Source of the DNA: Candidatus Thiosymbion sp.
GTDB lineage: Bacteria > Pseudomonadota > Gammaproteobacteria > Chromatiales > Chromatiaceae
Direction of reading: 5' to 3'
Length of the DNA stretch: 64,000 bases
Assembly: GCA_018435665.1 (NCBI GenBank)
Contig: JAHDND010000023.1
Coordinates: 1-64,000, forward strand
Both the position numbers and the translations under genes were made by a program. Below, one piece after another: positions 41,060 to 49,523 of the stretch (position 1 is the stretch's first letter; each line of letters starts with the position of its first letter). The notes under the pieces were generated by a model. That model was not told the origin of the DNA, did no database searches, and saw only the letters and a program-made list of their open reading frames with translations.

Positions 41060-42334
41060 TCAAGCCTCCAGGGTGACGGCGGTCTTGGGGGTACAGACAC
41101 AGAGCAGGCAGGTGCCTGGTTCCGGGTCGTAGTCCGGGGGTTGGCGGTAACTCACCTCCCCGGACGCGATGCGGGTTTGGCACGTCCCGCACCCCCCGGC
41201 GCGACAGCCGGAGGGGATGGCGATGCCATGGGCCTCGGCCAGATCGAGCAGGCTGCCCGCGTCCGGCCGCCAGGTCAGTTGCTGGCCGGACCTGGCGTAG
41301 GTGACTAGGATCTCGGGGGCGCTGGCCAGCCCCTTGGCAACCGGCTCCGGACTCGGGGCGGGTTGGCGGCGCGGGATCGAGGCCGGACCAAAGGCCTCGA
41401 AGTGGATGCGCGCCGGGGGCACGCCCCATTCCTCCAGGGCCGGCACCAGGGTTTCCAACAGCGGGGTGGGGCCGCAGAGGAAAAAGTGATAGGGCTTCAG
41501 GTTCAGCTCCAGGCGCAGGCAGGTGATATCGACGCGCCCCGCGTGGTGGAAATCCCGCCCGACTTGATCCGTGGCCAAGGGGTTACTGAAGCACAAGCGC
41601 AGTTTAAATTGGGGATGGGTGTCGGCCAGGGCGCGGAGGTGCTCCGTCATGATCGCCTCGTGGCTGTTGCGCACGCCGTAAAACAGCCAGATCTCGCGCC
41701 CCGGCTGCTGGGTGAGGCCCCAGTTGAGCATGCTGAGCAGGGGGGTGATGCCGATGCCGCCGGCAATCAACACCACCGGATCCTCGCCGCTGTCCAGGTA
41801 AAAGTGCCCGGCCGGGGCCCGCGCCAGCAGCAGGCTGCCCTCTTGGACCTGATCGTGGAAGTGATTCGAGACGCGCCCGGGGGGACGGTCGGCGCCGGCT
41901 GAGGCCGAGATGCGCTTGATGGAAACCCGGTAATGGTCCGGGCGGGGGGCATCCGAGAGGGAGTAACAGCGGACGAGGGGCTCCACGCCGCCCGCGCCGT
42001 CGGGGATCTCCAGGCGAAAGGTGAGGAACTGACCGGGCCGGAAGCGGGACAAGGGCTGCCCATCCTCGGGTTCGAGGTAGAAGGAGCAGATCGACCCCGC
42101 CGCATCCTCGATGACCTTGCGGCTGACCAGGAAGGGCCGGTAATCCGTCCAGGAGCCCTGGCCAGGTACCCCCTCGGGGTGCGATGCCAGGGGGGCCGGG
42201 GGCGCGCTTCCAGTGATGTTGGCCTTGAGGGCCAGGTAGTTCTGCCAGTGTCGCCCAAAGGAAATCCCCAGGAAGATCGCCAGTTGGAGGCTGATGCCCA
42301 GCAGGATCCAGAAAAGCAGGCTGAGAGAAGTCAT
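41060..42334 (-). CDS. Membrane-bound FAD/NAD(P)H oxidoreductase with 2Fe-2S ferredoxin domain
   Basis: An N-terminal membrane helix (LLFWILLGISLQLAIFLGIS) is followed by an FAD-binding barrel (FRPGQFLTFRLEIP, RCYSLSDAPRPDHYRVSIKR), an NAD(P)H-binding domain (VVLIAGGIGITPLLSMLNWG, FFLCGPTPLLETL) and a plant-type 2Fe-2S domain (SGCRAGGCGTCQ, with a fourth Cys in CLLC). The order equals that of phthalate-dioxygenase- or flavohemoglobin-type reductases fused to ferredoxin. As first gene of the operon it would oxidise cytosolic NAD(P)H and feed the cytochrome b subunit. The physiological acceptor is unknown. Confidence 0.9.
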   Translation of the reverse strand: MTSLSLLFWILLGISLQLAIFLGISFGRHWQNYLALKANITGSAPPAPLASHPEGVPGQGSWTDYRPFLVSRKVIEDAAGSICSFYLEPEDGQPLSRFRPGQFLTFRLEIPDGAGGVEPLVRCYSLSDAPRPDHYRVSIKRISASAGADRPPGRVSNHFHDQVQEGSLLLARAPAGHFYLDSGEDPVVLIAGGIGITPLLSMLNWGLTQQPGREIWLFYGVRNSHEAIMTEHLRALADTHPQFKLRLCFSNPLATDQVGRDFHHAGRVDITCLRLELNLKPYHFFLCGPTPLLETLVPALEEWGVPPARIHFEAFGPASIPRRQPAPSPEPVAKGLASAPEILVTYARSGQQLTWRPDAGSLLDLAEAHGIAIPSGCRAGGCGTCQTRIASGEVSYRQPPDYDPEPGTCLLCVCTPKTAVTLEA

Positions 42335-42432
42335 ATTCAGCGTCCCGGCAAGCGGCCAGCGGGGGAGACGGGAAGCGCGGAGCGGGGTCGCGCTTTAAGG
42401 CCGCAGTCTAGGTAGGCTGGCTTAAGGGAAGA

Positions 42433-44757
42433 TTAAGCGCTTGCCAACCCTGGCGGGGCCGAAAACTGAGACGCGATGGGTATAAATCCTGGGTCCCGGC
42501 CGGGGCAGGGGCGGGGAGGCGTTTTTCCTGACGAGCCAGGGAGGAATTTTAAGTCAATGACGTGGTGGCAGGCGCGGGGCGTCGGCGGCGTCGCTCGCCT
42601 CATACCACAGCAGATGCTCCAGCAGTTCAGTGGTGCGGGCCACCGAGGCGTGCAGTTGCAGAGGATGGCGGGGACCTGGCCCACCTCCAGGGTGTTGCGC
42701 ACTTCCCGCGCGGCCAGTTGGGCATTGCCGAGGATGCCCGCCAGCAGATCCTGAAACAGCCGGTCGCTCACCAGGTCGTCGGGGATCAGGAGCAACCGGG
42801 CCTCGGCGCTCAGGTTGTCCTGGAACTGCCGGCGGGCCACCTCCGCCGCCTTGCGATCACTCAGGTCGTTGCCGATCAGGACATAGCCGAGATGGATGGC
42901 GTGACCCGACACCACCGGATCGAGGCGCAGCAGATAGGGGCGTTTCTCGTCGTTGGGCAGGCGGAGGTCGACCTCGCCCCGCCAGGGGGCGCGTTCCTCC
43001 AGGGCGCCCCTGACTCCCGCGCTGGCCTCGGCCTGATCGTCTAGGAGTGGCAGCAGGTCCGCCAGGTGGGTCGGCCGCGGGCCCGGGGGCAATAAGGCGG
43101 CAAAGGCCTGGTTCTGCAGTATGATCCGTTGGCCGGCATCGGCGACGACCAGGGGGTGTTCGGTCAGGGACAGGCGGGCGCTGAACTCCTTGACCTGATG
43201 CTGGGTGATGAGCAGGCGGATGGAGCGGATTTCCTGCATGACATCGGCCACGGCATGGCCGATCTGCCGGGCGGTGGTCAGGTCCTGGTGGGTCCAGGGA
43301 TCGGCGGTCCCCTTGACCACCTCCTGCCAGCGGGCGAAGGACAGGCGGGGGGAGATGTCCCGGGGGTCGGCCCCCTTGACGCTCTCATGGGGATTGCCGC
43401 CCCAGGTCAGGGTGCGGACCCGTTCCGGCCGGAACCAGAGCAAGTATTCCCCGGGGGTGAAGCAGAGGGGGACCGCCAGCACCCCGGCCACCGCCGGCAG
43501 CAGGTCGGCGAACCGGGGTTCCTGCTGGGCCAGGGCATGGGTGGCGTAGAGACTCCTGCCGGCCTGACGATCGAGCCAGGTCCCGAGGGTGCGCAGTTCG
43601 GGTACATCAGGGACCTCCCCGGCGGTGAGGACCCCTTCATCGCGCACCAGCGCCAGACCGCTGGCCCGCAGGGCCTTCAGCACGTCCTGGGGCTGATCGA
43701 AAAGGGCCCGTTCCCAGGCCCCCTCGGTGGAGACGGCCCTGATCATGCGCTCACCCAGGAGGCGCACGGCCAGTTCCGCCTGGGACTGGGCAAAGCCCTC
43801 CAGGGCCGTGATGCGGGTGGCGATGGCCTCGGCCAGGAGGGCGCAGACGACGCGGATCGGGTACTGCACCAGGCGGGGGCTGTCGTGGTGGCAGAGGACC
43901 AGGCCCCACAGCCGGCCATTGACCATCAGGGAGGTGCTCAGGGACGCCCGCACCCCCATGTTGCGCAGGTATTGGATGTGAATGGGGGACATGCCGCGCA
44001 GGCAGCACAGGGACATGTCCAGGGGGGTTGATTGGGAGGGCGCCAGGGCCGGCTCCAGGGGCACGGGGCGGTCGTCCACGTCCCGCAGGAAGCGGAGGCG
44101 ACTGCGCTCGTAGAGGCGACGGGCGATCTGGGGGATGTCCGCGGCCGGGTAGCGGTTGCCGAGATAGGGGGCATGCCCCGGCTGGCGGGCCTCGGCGATG
44201 ACCGTCCCATGGCCCTCCTCGTCGAACTGGTAGACCATGACCCGGTCATAACCGGCCAGGTCCTTGAAGATCCGGACCGTCGCATCCCCCAGGGCGGTGA
44301 GGGACAGGGCCCGGGATATCGCCTGGAGGGCGTCCTGGACGAAGGCCCGCAGGTCGGGGGAGGGGGTGGCCAGTTCCAGTTCGACGATCAGCCCCCCGCC
44401 GGGGGGGCGATGGAGGGAGCCATCGAGGGCCACGTCCAGGCTGGCGACCTCGCAGCGCACGGCGACGGGCAAGGTGTCCAGGGGTTCCGCCAGCCGCGAG
44501 CGGACCCGGGCGGCCAGGTTGCCGCCCAAGGCCGACAGGGGCAGACCGAGGATGGGTCCCCACAGTCGGAGAAAGGCCGCGGCATTGGCGCTGGCCTGGA
44601 CGATGACCAGTTCCGGTTCCGTGACCACCAGCAGGGCGCCATGGGGCTGGATGGAACCGGCCAGGTGGATCTGTTCCCGCTCGCAATTGGTCAGGTCGGC
44701 CTCGCCGAAGCGGGGCGGAACCGCCGGAAGGAGCGGTTCGCAGCGGGGCAGGGTCAT
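42433..44757 (-). CDS. bphP: Bacteriophytochrome (PAS-GAF-PHY-PAS), C-terminal frameshift
   Basis: From ATG 44757: PAS with biliverdin-binding Cys 25 (LTNCEREQIHLAGSIQPHG), GAF with the PAADIPQIAR motif (Asp 207), His 260 and His 290, and PHY with WGGNPHES and PRLSFARW tongue motifs. A second PAS follows (about 530-640); there is no kinase. All chromophore residues are intact. Near 42655-42663 the frame appears shifted by one base: after GQVPAIL the other frame gives LHASVARTTELLEHLLWYEA and stops at 42554-42556, which fits a helical output end, whereas the frame as written runs on as Cys/Pro-rich sequence to 42433. The gene follows ppsR, so it is expected to modulate that repressor by far-red light. 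Confidence 0.9.
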   Translation of the reverse strand: MTLPRCEPLLPAVPPRFGEADLTNCEREQIHLAGSIQPHGALLVVTEPELVIVQASANAAAFLRLWGPILGLPLSALGGNLAARVRSRLAEPLDTLPVAVRCEVASLDVALDGSLHRPPGGGLIVELELATPSPDLRAFVQDALQAISRALSLTALGDATVRIFKDLAGYDRVMVYQFDEEGHGTVIAEARQPGHAPYLGNRYPAADIPQIARRLYERSRLRFLRDVDDRPVPLEPALAPSQSTPLDMSLCCLRGMSPIHIQYLRNMGVRASLSTSLMVNGRLWGLVLCHHDSPRLVQYPIRVVCALLAEAIATRITALEGFAQSQAELAVRLLGERMIRAVSTEGAWERALFDQPQDVLKALRASGLALVRDEGVLTAGEVPDVPELRTLGTWLDRQAGRSLYATHALAQQEPRFADLLPAVAGVLAVPLCFTPGEYLLWFRPERVRTLTWGGNPHESVKGADPRDISPRLSFARWQEVVKGTADPWTHQDLTTARQIGHAVADVMQEIRSIRLLITQHQVKEFSARLSLTEHPLVVADAGQRIILQNQAFAALLPPGPRPTHLADLLPLLDDQAEASAGVRGALEERAPWRGEVDLRLPNDEKRPYLLRLDPVVSGHAIHLGYVLIGNDLSDRKAAEVARRQFQDNLSAEARLLLIPDDLVSDRLFQDLLAGILGNAQLAAREVRNTLEVGQVPAILCNCTPRWPAPLNCWSICCGMRRATPPTPRACHHVIDLKFLPGSSGKTPPRPCPGRDPGFIPIASQFSAPPGLASA
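42445..42487. repeat. Single arm of the dispersed intergenic repeat
   Basis: CCAACCCTGGCGGGGCCGAA, AACTGAGACGCGATGGGTAT and AAA match the arm consensus. The copy lies between the end of bphP and the start of the reductase operon, inside the out-of-frame tail of the phytochrome reading frame. Confidence 0.6.
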
Positions 44758-44835
44758 GGCGGATCGCAACGGGGCGGGGTCATCGCGGTTCGTGGGGGGG
44801 CAGGGTCATGGCAGTTCGCGGTGGGGCAGGGTCAT
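44732..44835 (-). repeat. Four tandem 26-bp repeats at the ppsR/bphP junction
   Basis: On the minus strand ATGACCCTGCCCC recurs at 44835, 44809, 44783 and 44757 with exact 26-base spacing. The first ATG overlaps the ppsR stop (ATGA). Each of the first three copies encodes nine codons (MTLPHRELP, MTLPPHEPR, MTPPRCDPP) and ends in TGA overlapping the next copy's ATG. The fourth ATG opens bphP. Confidence 0.9.
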
Positions 44836-46199
44836 GGCTGGGCCCCGGCCTTCTCGTCGCCCTCGATGCCATAACGGCCGAACTTGACGTAGAGGCTCTG
44901 GCGACTGATGCCGAGGAGTTCGGCGGCGACGGTCCGGTTCCCCCCGGCGAGGTCCAACGCGGCCTCGATGTAGTGACGTTCGATGACCTCCGTCGCCTCG
45001 TCGACCAGGCGCCGCAGGCTGGTCTTGCCCACCTGCTTGGACAGGATATCGAGCCAATGCCCCGAGGCGCTGGCCCGGTCCTCCGTGGACAGGCGCCGGT
45101 CGATGTTGCGGGTGCAGACGCCAATGTGACTGGGGTTGGTCGGCGCGTTGCCGACGGCGGAGATCTCGACCTCGATCTCGGAGCCCAGTTCGCCGTAGAG
45201 CTTGGTGGAGAAGAGACGCACGGTGCCGAGCCGCCGGACGTTGGCCATGAGCACCGTGAGATCGGCGCCCGGGCGTCCGAGCCAGCGGCCGAGGGGTTTG
45301 CCGAGGATCGAGGTCTCGGAGCCCATCTGCACCATGTCGAGGAAGGCGCGATTGGCCCGGAGGATGACGCCCTGGTGGTCGATGATGGCGAAGGCATCGG
45401 GGCTGCGCTCGACCAGATGATCGAGGGCGGGCTCGCTCCGGGTCGGATAGGCATGCACCAGCCCTTCCGTCGGGGCGAATTGGATGAGGAAGACCGGGTT
45501 GCCCCGGGCCGCCATGAGGGAGGCGCGGGCGAACCAGGGTTGTCGCGCCTCGCCGACCCTTACCAGAAGCGCGGGGGCACCGCCCCGTTCCTTGACCTCA
45601 TGCAGCATGCCGAGGAAGGCGTCCCGATCCTCCGCGCGGAGGCTGTCCAGCAGACGGCGGGCGTGGTTGGCCTTCGGCGGGCCGGTACTCAGGCCGAAGG
45701 CTTGCACCGCCATGGGGTTGGCCTCCAGGACGCCCATATCCCGGGCATCCAACAACAGGATGGCCTCGCTGGAGGCATTGACCAGGAGTCGATAGCGGGT
45801 CTCGATCTCGCGCAGCTTCAGATAATCCTGGGTCATCGCCTGCTGCGTCTCGATCAGTCGGTTCTGGATCCCGGTGATCGCTTGCAGGCTCTTGCCCACC
45901 GCGACGATATCCTGTCGGCCCACCAGGCGGAGGGCGGTGTACTCCACCGGGACCTCACGGCCACTGGGCAACCGTTGGACGAGTTGACGAAAGGGGGACA
46001 GGCCGCAGGCCTGGACCTCGCCGAGGATGCGCCGCAGGAGGAACCCATCCCGTTCCGCCACGGTCGTCGCCCAGGGCAGGCCGATCCAGCCCGTCGCCGC
46101 TTCTTCCGCGAAGACCCCCGCCAGGGTGGCATTCCGGATGACGCCCTCCTGGTCCAGGGTGAGCATGATGTCTGGGGCAGCAAGCGGAGGAACGATCAT
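44832..46199 (-). CDS. ppsR: Transcriptional regulator PpsR/CrtJ
   Basis: 455 residues from ATG 46199 (a GTG nine bases earlier is possible). PAS-type domains: an N-terminal one (DIMLTLDQEGVIRNATLAGV), a second (YRLLVNASSEAILLLDARDM), a third (DHLVERSPDAFAIIDHQGVI). The C-terminus is a Fis-type helix-turn-helix, NRTVAAELLGISRQSLYVKF, with the ISRQSLYVK wording characteristic of PpsR. PpsR represses bacteriochlorophyll, carotenoid and light-harvesting genes under aerobic conditions. Cys occurs only in CGLSPF and GVCTRN; the HTH lacks the Cys used for redox sensing in the Rhodobacter protein. Its presence is the main evidence for a phototrophic host. It is coupled to bphP through a tandem repeat. 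Confidence 0.92.
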   Translation of the reverse strand: MIVPPLAAPDIMLTLDQEGVIRNATLAGVFAEEAATGWIGLPWATTVAERDGFLLRRILGEVQACGLSPFRQLVQRLPSGREVPVEYTALRLVGRQDIVAVGKSLQAITGIQNRLIETQQAMTQDYLKLREIETRYRLLVNASSEAILLLDARDMGVLEANPMAVQAFGLSTGPPKANHARRLLDSLRAEDRDAFLGMLHEVKERGGAPALLVRVGEARQPWFARASLMAARGNPVFLIQFAPTEGLVHAYPTRSEPALDHLVERSPDAFAIIDHQGVILRANRAFLDMVQMGSETSILGKPLGRWLGRPGADLTVLMANVRRLGTVRLFSTKLYGELGSEIEVEISAVGNAPTNPSHIGVCTRNIDRRLSTEDRASASGHWLDILSKQVGKTSLRRLVDEATEVIERHYIEAALDLAGGNRTVAAELLGISRQSLYVKFGRYGIEGDEKAGAQP

Positions 46200-46313
46200 G
46201 AGCACCACACCCTGGTGAGCTACCGGTTCGGCAAGGGTTGGCCTATGTTACCTAATTCTTGGAGGATGCGTACTTTATCCCCACATTGCCTCGCGGTTTT
46301 CGGGGGCGCCAGT

Positions 46314-49298
46314 TCAGCCCAGGGGGGCCTGCGTCGTCGGTCCGGTGGCCGATACGCCGGTAATCGCCTCCAAGGCCTTCAGGGCCTCGCGGAAGCGCAG
46401 ACGCCGGACCTTGGCGGCGATTGGGGCATAGGCGGCAGCCAGGGGGGTTGCCGCCACCAGGGACTCCAGGGCATCACTGGTCCGCTTGGCGTCATAGCGG
46501 TTGTGGGCCAGTTGCACGGCCAGGTCAGCCAGCAGCCGCTCTAGGCGGGAATCGGCCGTGAAGTCCCCCGCGACGGGGCTGGTTCCCGGGGCGGTGAGGG
46601 TCCCGGTGGCCTCGTCCGCTTGGCTGGTGGACGGGGGTGGGGGAGCAGCGGGGATGGAGGTCCGCACTGGTGGCCAGGGGGTGAGGGCGCTCAGCAGTTC
46701 CGCCAGGGCCTGCTTAAAGGCCTGGCGCCGGTCGTCAAGGTCCGGGACGGTGTCGGGGTCGGGGCCTTTAAGGGCCGTTTCAAACCGTTGACAGGCGTCC
46801 ACCAGGCGCATGGCGCACACGCTGCCGGCGGAGCCCTTGAGTTGGTGCAGGGCGCGGGCGGCGGCGGGGTGGTCGCCCTGGTCAAGGCAGGCGGCGATGG
46901 TCTCGGCCTGTCCCCTGGCCCCACTAGCGAACTGGCCAAGGACGGCGAGGAAGAACTCCGGATCCCCCTCGAACTGGCGGCGGGCCCGTTCCCCGTCGAT
47001 GCCGGGGAGGTCGGGAAAGTCATCGCCGGTCGGCGGGGGCGGCGTCCGCGGCTCCCCGGCCAGGACCGTGGGCGAGGCGGCCGGGACTGGGGGAGAGGCG
47101 GCCGGGACTGGGGGCGAGGAGGCGGGGATCGCGGGCGAGGCGGCGGGGAGGAGCCAGCGCGCCAGGACCGCCGCCAGTTGGTCCATGTCCACCGGCTTGG
47201 GGACGAAGTCGCTGACCCCGGCATCGAACATCTGGCGCTGCTCCTCCCGGAGTACCCCGGCGCTGAAGGCGATGACCGGCAGTTCCGTCAGTCCGAGCCG
47301 TTCCCGGATCTGGCGGGTGGCCGCGAAGCCATCCAGCACCGGCATCTGCATGTCCATGAGCACCGCGTCGAAGCCCCGCGGGTCCCGTTCGAGGCGCTGC
47401 ACGGCCTGCTGACCGTCGCTGACCAGGGCCGGCGTGGCGCCCTCCCGTTGCAGGAAGCGGTCGATGACATCCAGATTGATCTGGCTGTCGTCGGCAACCA
47501 GGATCCGCGCCCCGGCCAGCCGGGGACCGGGGCGGGCGGGGGGGGCGGCGGCCCGGGTGTCGGCGATGGCGCGTACACCCCGGCCCAGCGTGAGTTCGAA
47601 CCAGAAGGTGCTGCCGACACCGGGCTGGCTCTCGACCCCAATCTGCCCCCCCATCAGTTCCACCAGCCGCTTGCAGATGGAGAGGCCCAGGCCGGTGCCG
47701 CCAAAACGCCGGGTGGTGCTGCCATCGGCCTGGGTAAAGGGGGCGAAGAGCCGGGCCTGGGTCCCGGCATCCAGGCCGATACCCGTGTCGGCGACCTCGA
47801 AGCGCAGCCGCGCCTGATTGGCCGACTCCTCCAGGATGCGGACGTTCAGCCGGACCGCGCCGTGGCTGGTGAACTTGATGGCATTGCCCGCCAGGTTCAC
47901 CAGGACCTGTTCGATGCGCAGGCTGTCGCCCACCAGGGACCGGTCAAGGATGGGGCCCTCGATTCGCCAGTCAAGGTGCTTGGCCTGGGCCAGGGGGGCC
48001 ATGAGGGTGCCCACCTGCTGGAGGAGGTCGTCGAGGACGAAGGGCTGGGGGTCGATGCGCAAGGCCCCGGCCTCGATGCGGGAGAGATCGAGGATGTCGT
48101 TGAGGATGCCCAGCAGACTGTGGCCCGCGGCACGGATGCGCTCCAGCATGTCACGCTGGCGGACGCTCCAGGCCTCGCCCTCCAGCAACTGGGCCATGCC
48201 GAGGACGGCATTGAGGGGGGTGCGAATCTCATGGCTCATGTTGGCCAGGAAGGCGGTCTTGGCGCGGTCGGCGGCCTCGGCCCGCTCCCGTGCCTGGCGT
48301 TGCTCGGTGACATCGATGTGGATACCGATGAGTCGTCGTGGCGTCCCGTCGCTGTCGCGCAGGGCCTTGGCCAGGGCCAGGACCCAGACATAGTGACCCT
48401 CCTTGTGACGCAGGCGATGGATGTTCTCGTAGACCTCCGTGGCGCCGCTGAGGTGGGCCGTCGCCAGTTCCCGGGAGTGGGCCAGGTCATCGGGATGGAC
48501 GCGGGACTCCCATTCCTGACTCTCCTCGCCCAGTTCGTCGGGGCCATAGCCGATGATGGCCTTCCAGCGTTCGGAGGTGAAGAGGTGGTTGGTGGCGATC
48601 TCCCAATCCCAGAGCCCGGCGTGGCTGCCGTCCAGGGCCAGTTGCAGACGCTGCTGCTCGAGGCGCAACTGGGCCATCTGCCCCTCGATGGTGGCCTGGT
48701 CGGCACGGTTCTGGAGCAGGGCGCCAATCTGCTGGGCGAAGACGGTGAAGGCCTGGAGGTGCTCGGTGGCCAGCCCGGCATAAAAGTCGCCACTGGTGCC
48801 GCTGATGCCGGCGATGAGCAGGGCGAAGCGGGTGCCCCCGGGACCAATGCAGGGGCTGATGGCCAGTTGCTTGAGGCCCCCGAGGGTATGGACCGCCAGT
48901 TCCTCCGCGCTGAGCAGGCTGGTGCCGGCGCGCCGGAACCGTTCGGAGGCCACCATGGCGCGGAGCTGGCCGCAGTCCAGGCCGATGGCTTCGATGCCAA
49001 TGGCGGCGCAGGGCGCCTCCTCGGGTCGGCCCATGGGACTGGTCGGCCAGAGCAGGGCGAACTCGACCTCGAAGAGTTCCAGGGCCGTCTCGGTGGTGAC
49101 CTCGGCGAAGCGGGCGGGGTCGCGGATGGCGATCGCCCGGGTGTTGTAGGCCTGAATGCCGGCGAAGCGTTCGAGTTCCCGGTCGAGCCGGTCCCGGGTG
49201 TCGATCAGTTGCTGCTGGACTCCTGAAAGCCGGGCCAGGTGCGCCTGCAATTTGGCGATTTCAGCCTTCAGGGCCTCTGATTCGTTGACGGGGCTCAT
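46314..49298 (-). CDS. Cytosolic hybrid histidine kinase (GAF-PAS-HK-REC-HPt)
   Basis: 994 residues with no membrane helix. N-terminal coiled coil (1-50), GAF-like domain (about 55-200), PAS (about 215-335, WDWEIATNHLFTSERWKAII with GIHIDVTEQRQ), His[22 protein letters not shown] (His 356), HATPase ([31 protein letters not shown]), receiver ([13 protein letters not shown]) and HPt (LHQLKGSAGSVCAMRL). Between receiver and HPt is a Pro/Ala/Ser repeat linker (PPVPAASPPVPAASP). It lies directly upstream of ppsR on the same strand (105-base gap) and may belong to light or redox signalling, but no photosensory cofactor site is visible. Confidence 0.9.
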   Translation of the reverse strand: MSPVNESEALKAEIAKLQAHLARLSGVQQQLIDTRDRLDRELERFAGIQAYNTRAIAIRDPARFAEVTTETALELFEVEFALLWPTSPMGRPEEAPCAAIGIEAIGLDCGQLRAMVASERFRRAGTSLLSAEELAVHTLGGLKQLAISPCIGPGGTRFALLIAGISGTSGDFYAGLATEHLQAFTVFAQQIGALLQNRADQATIEGQMAQLRLEQQRLQLALDGSHAGLWDWEIATNHLFTSERWKAIIGYGPDELGEESQEWESRVHPDDLAHSRELATAHLSGATEVYENIHRLRHKEGHYVWVLALAKALRDSDGTPRRLIGIHIDVTEQRQARERAEAADRAKTAFLANMSHEIRTPLNAVLGMAQLLEGEAWSVRQRDMLERIRAAGHSLLGILNDILDLSRIEAGALRIDPQPFVLDDLLQQVGTLMAPLAQAKHLDWRIEGPILDRSLVGDSLRIEQVLVNLAGNAIKFTSHGAVRLNVRILEESANQARLRFEVADTGIGLDAGTQARLFAPFTQADGSTTRRFGGTGLGLSICKRLVELMGGQIGVESQPGVGSTFWFELTLGRGVRAIADTRAAAPPARPGPRLAGARILVADDSQINLDVIDRFLQREGATPALVSDGQQAVQRLERDPRGFDAVLMDMQMPVLDGFAATRQIRERLGLTELPVIAFSAGVLREEQRQMFDAGVSDFVPKPVDMDQLAAVLARWLLPAASPAIPASSPPVPAASPPVPAASPTVLAGEPRTPPPPTGDDFPDLPGIDGERARRQFEGDPEFFLAVLGQFASGARGQAETIAACLDQGDHPAAARALHQLKGSAGSVCAMRLVDACQRFETALKGPDPDTVPDLDDRRQAFKQALAELLSALTPWPPVRTSIPAAPPPPSTSQADEATGTLTAPGTSPVAGDFTADSRLERLLADLAVQLAHNRYDAKRTSDALESLVAATPLAAAYAPIAAKVRRLRFREALKALEAITGVSATGPTTQAPLG

Positions 49299-49523
49299 GG
49301 TGGCGGGCAGGAGTCAGGGGTGCTGGGGAAAGCGGGGATGGGCGTGGCCGAACGAGTCGTAAGGATGCGGAAGATGAGGACGATTGTAGCGGCATTTATA
49401 CTGCGCTGTACTCAACCACGGGGCGGGTGCCACCATGCCACGCATGCAACCATGCCATCCCCCACCGTAGAAACCTGAAGCCATGCCTCGGCCCCCCAGG
49501 CTGAAATCCCACCAGTGACTGCC

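Noticed and set aside
44732-44835. 26-bp repeats as a CRISPR array
   Set aside because: The repeats are directly adjacent without spacers and lie at a gene junction; no cas genes are present.
46620-49226. Long plus-strand open frame opposite the cytosolic hybrid kinase
   Set aside because: Same GC-driven shadow effect; composition is low-complexity and no motif is found.
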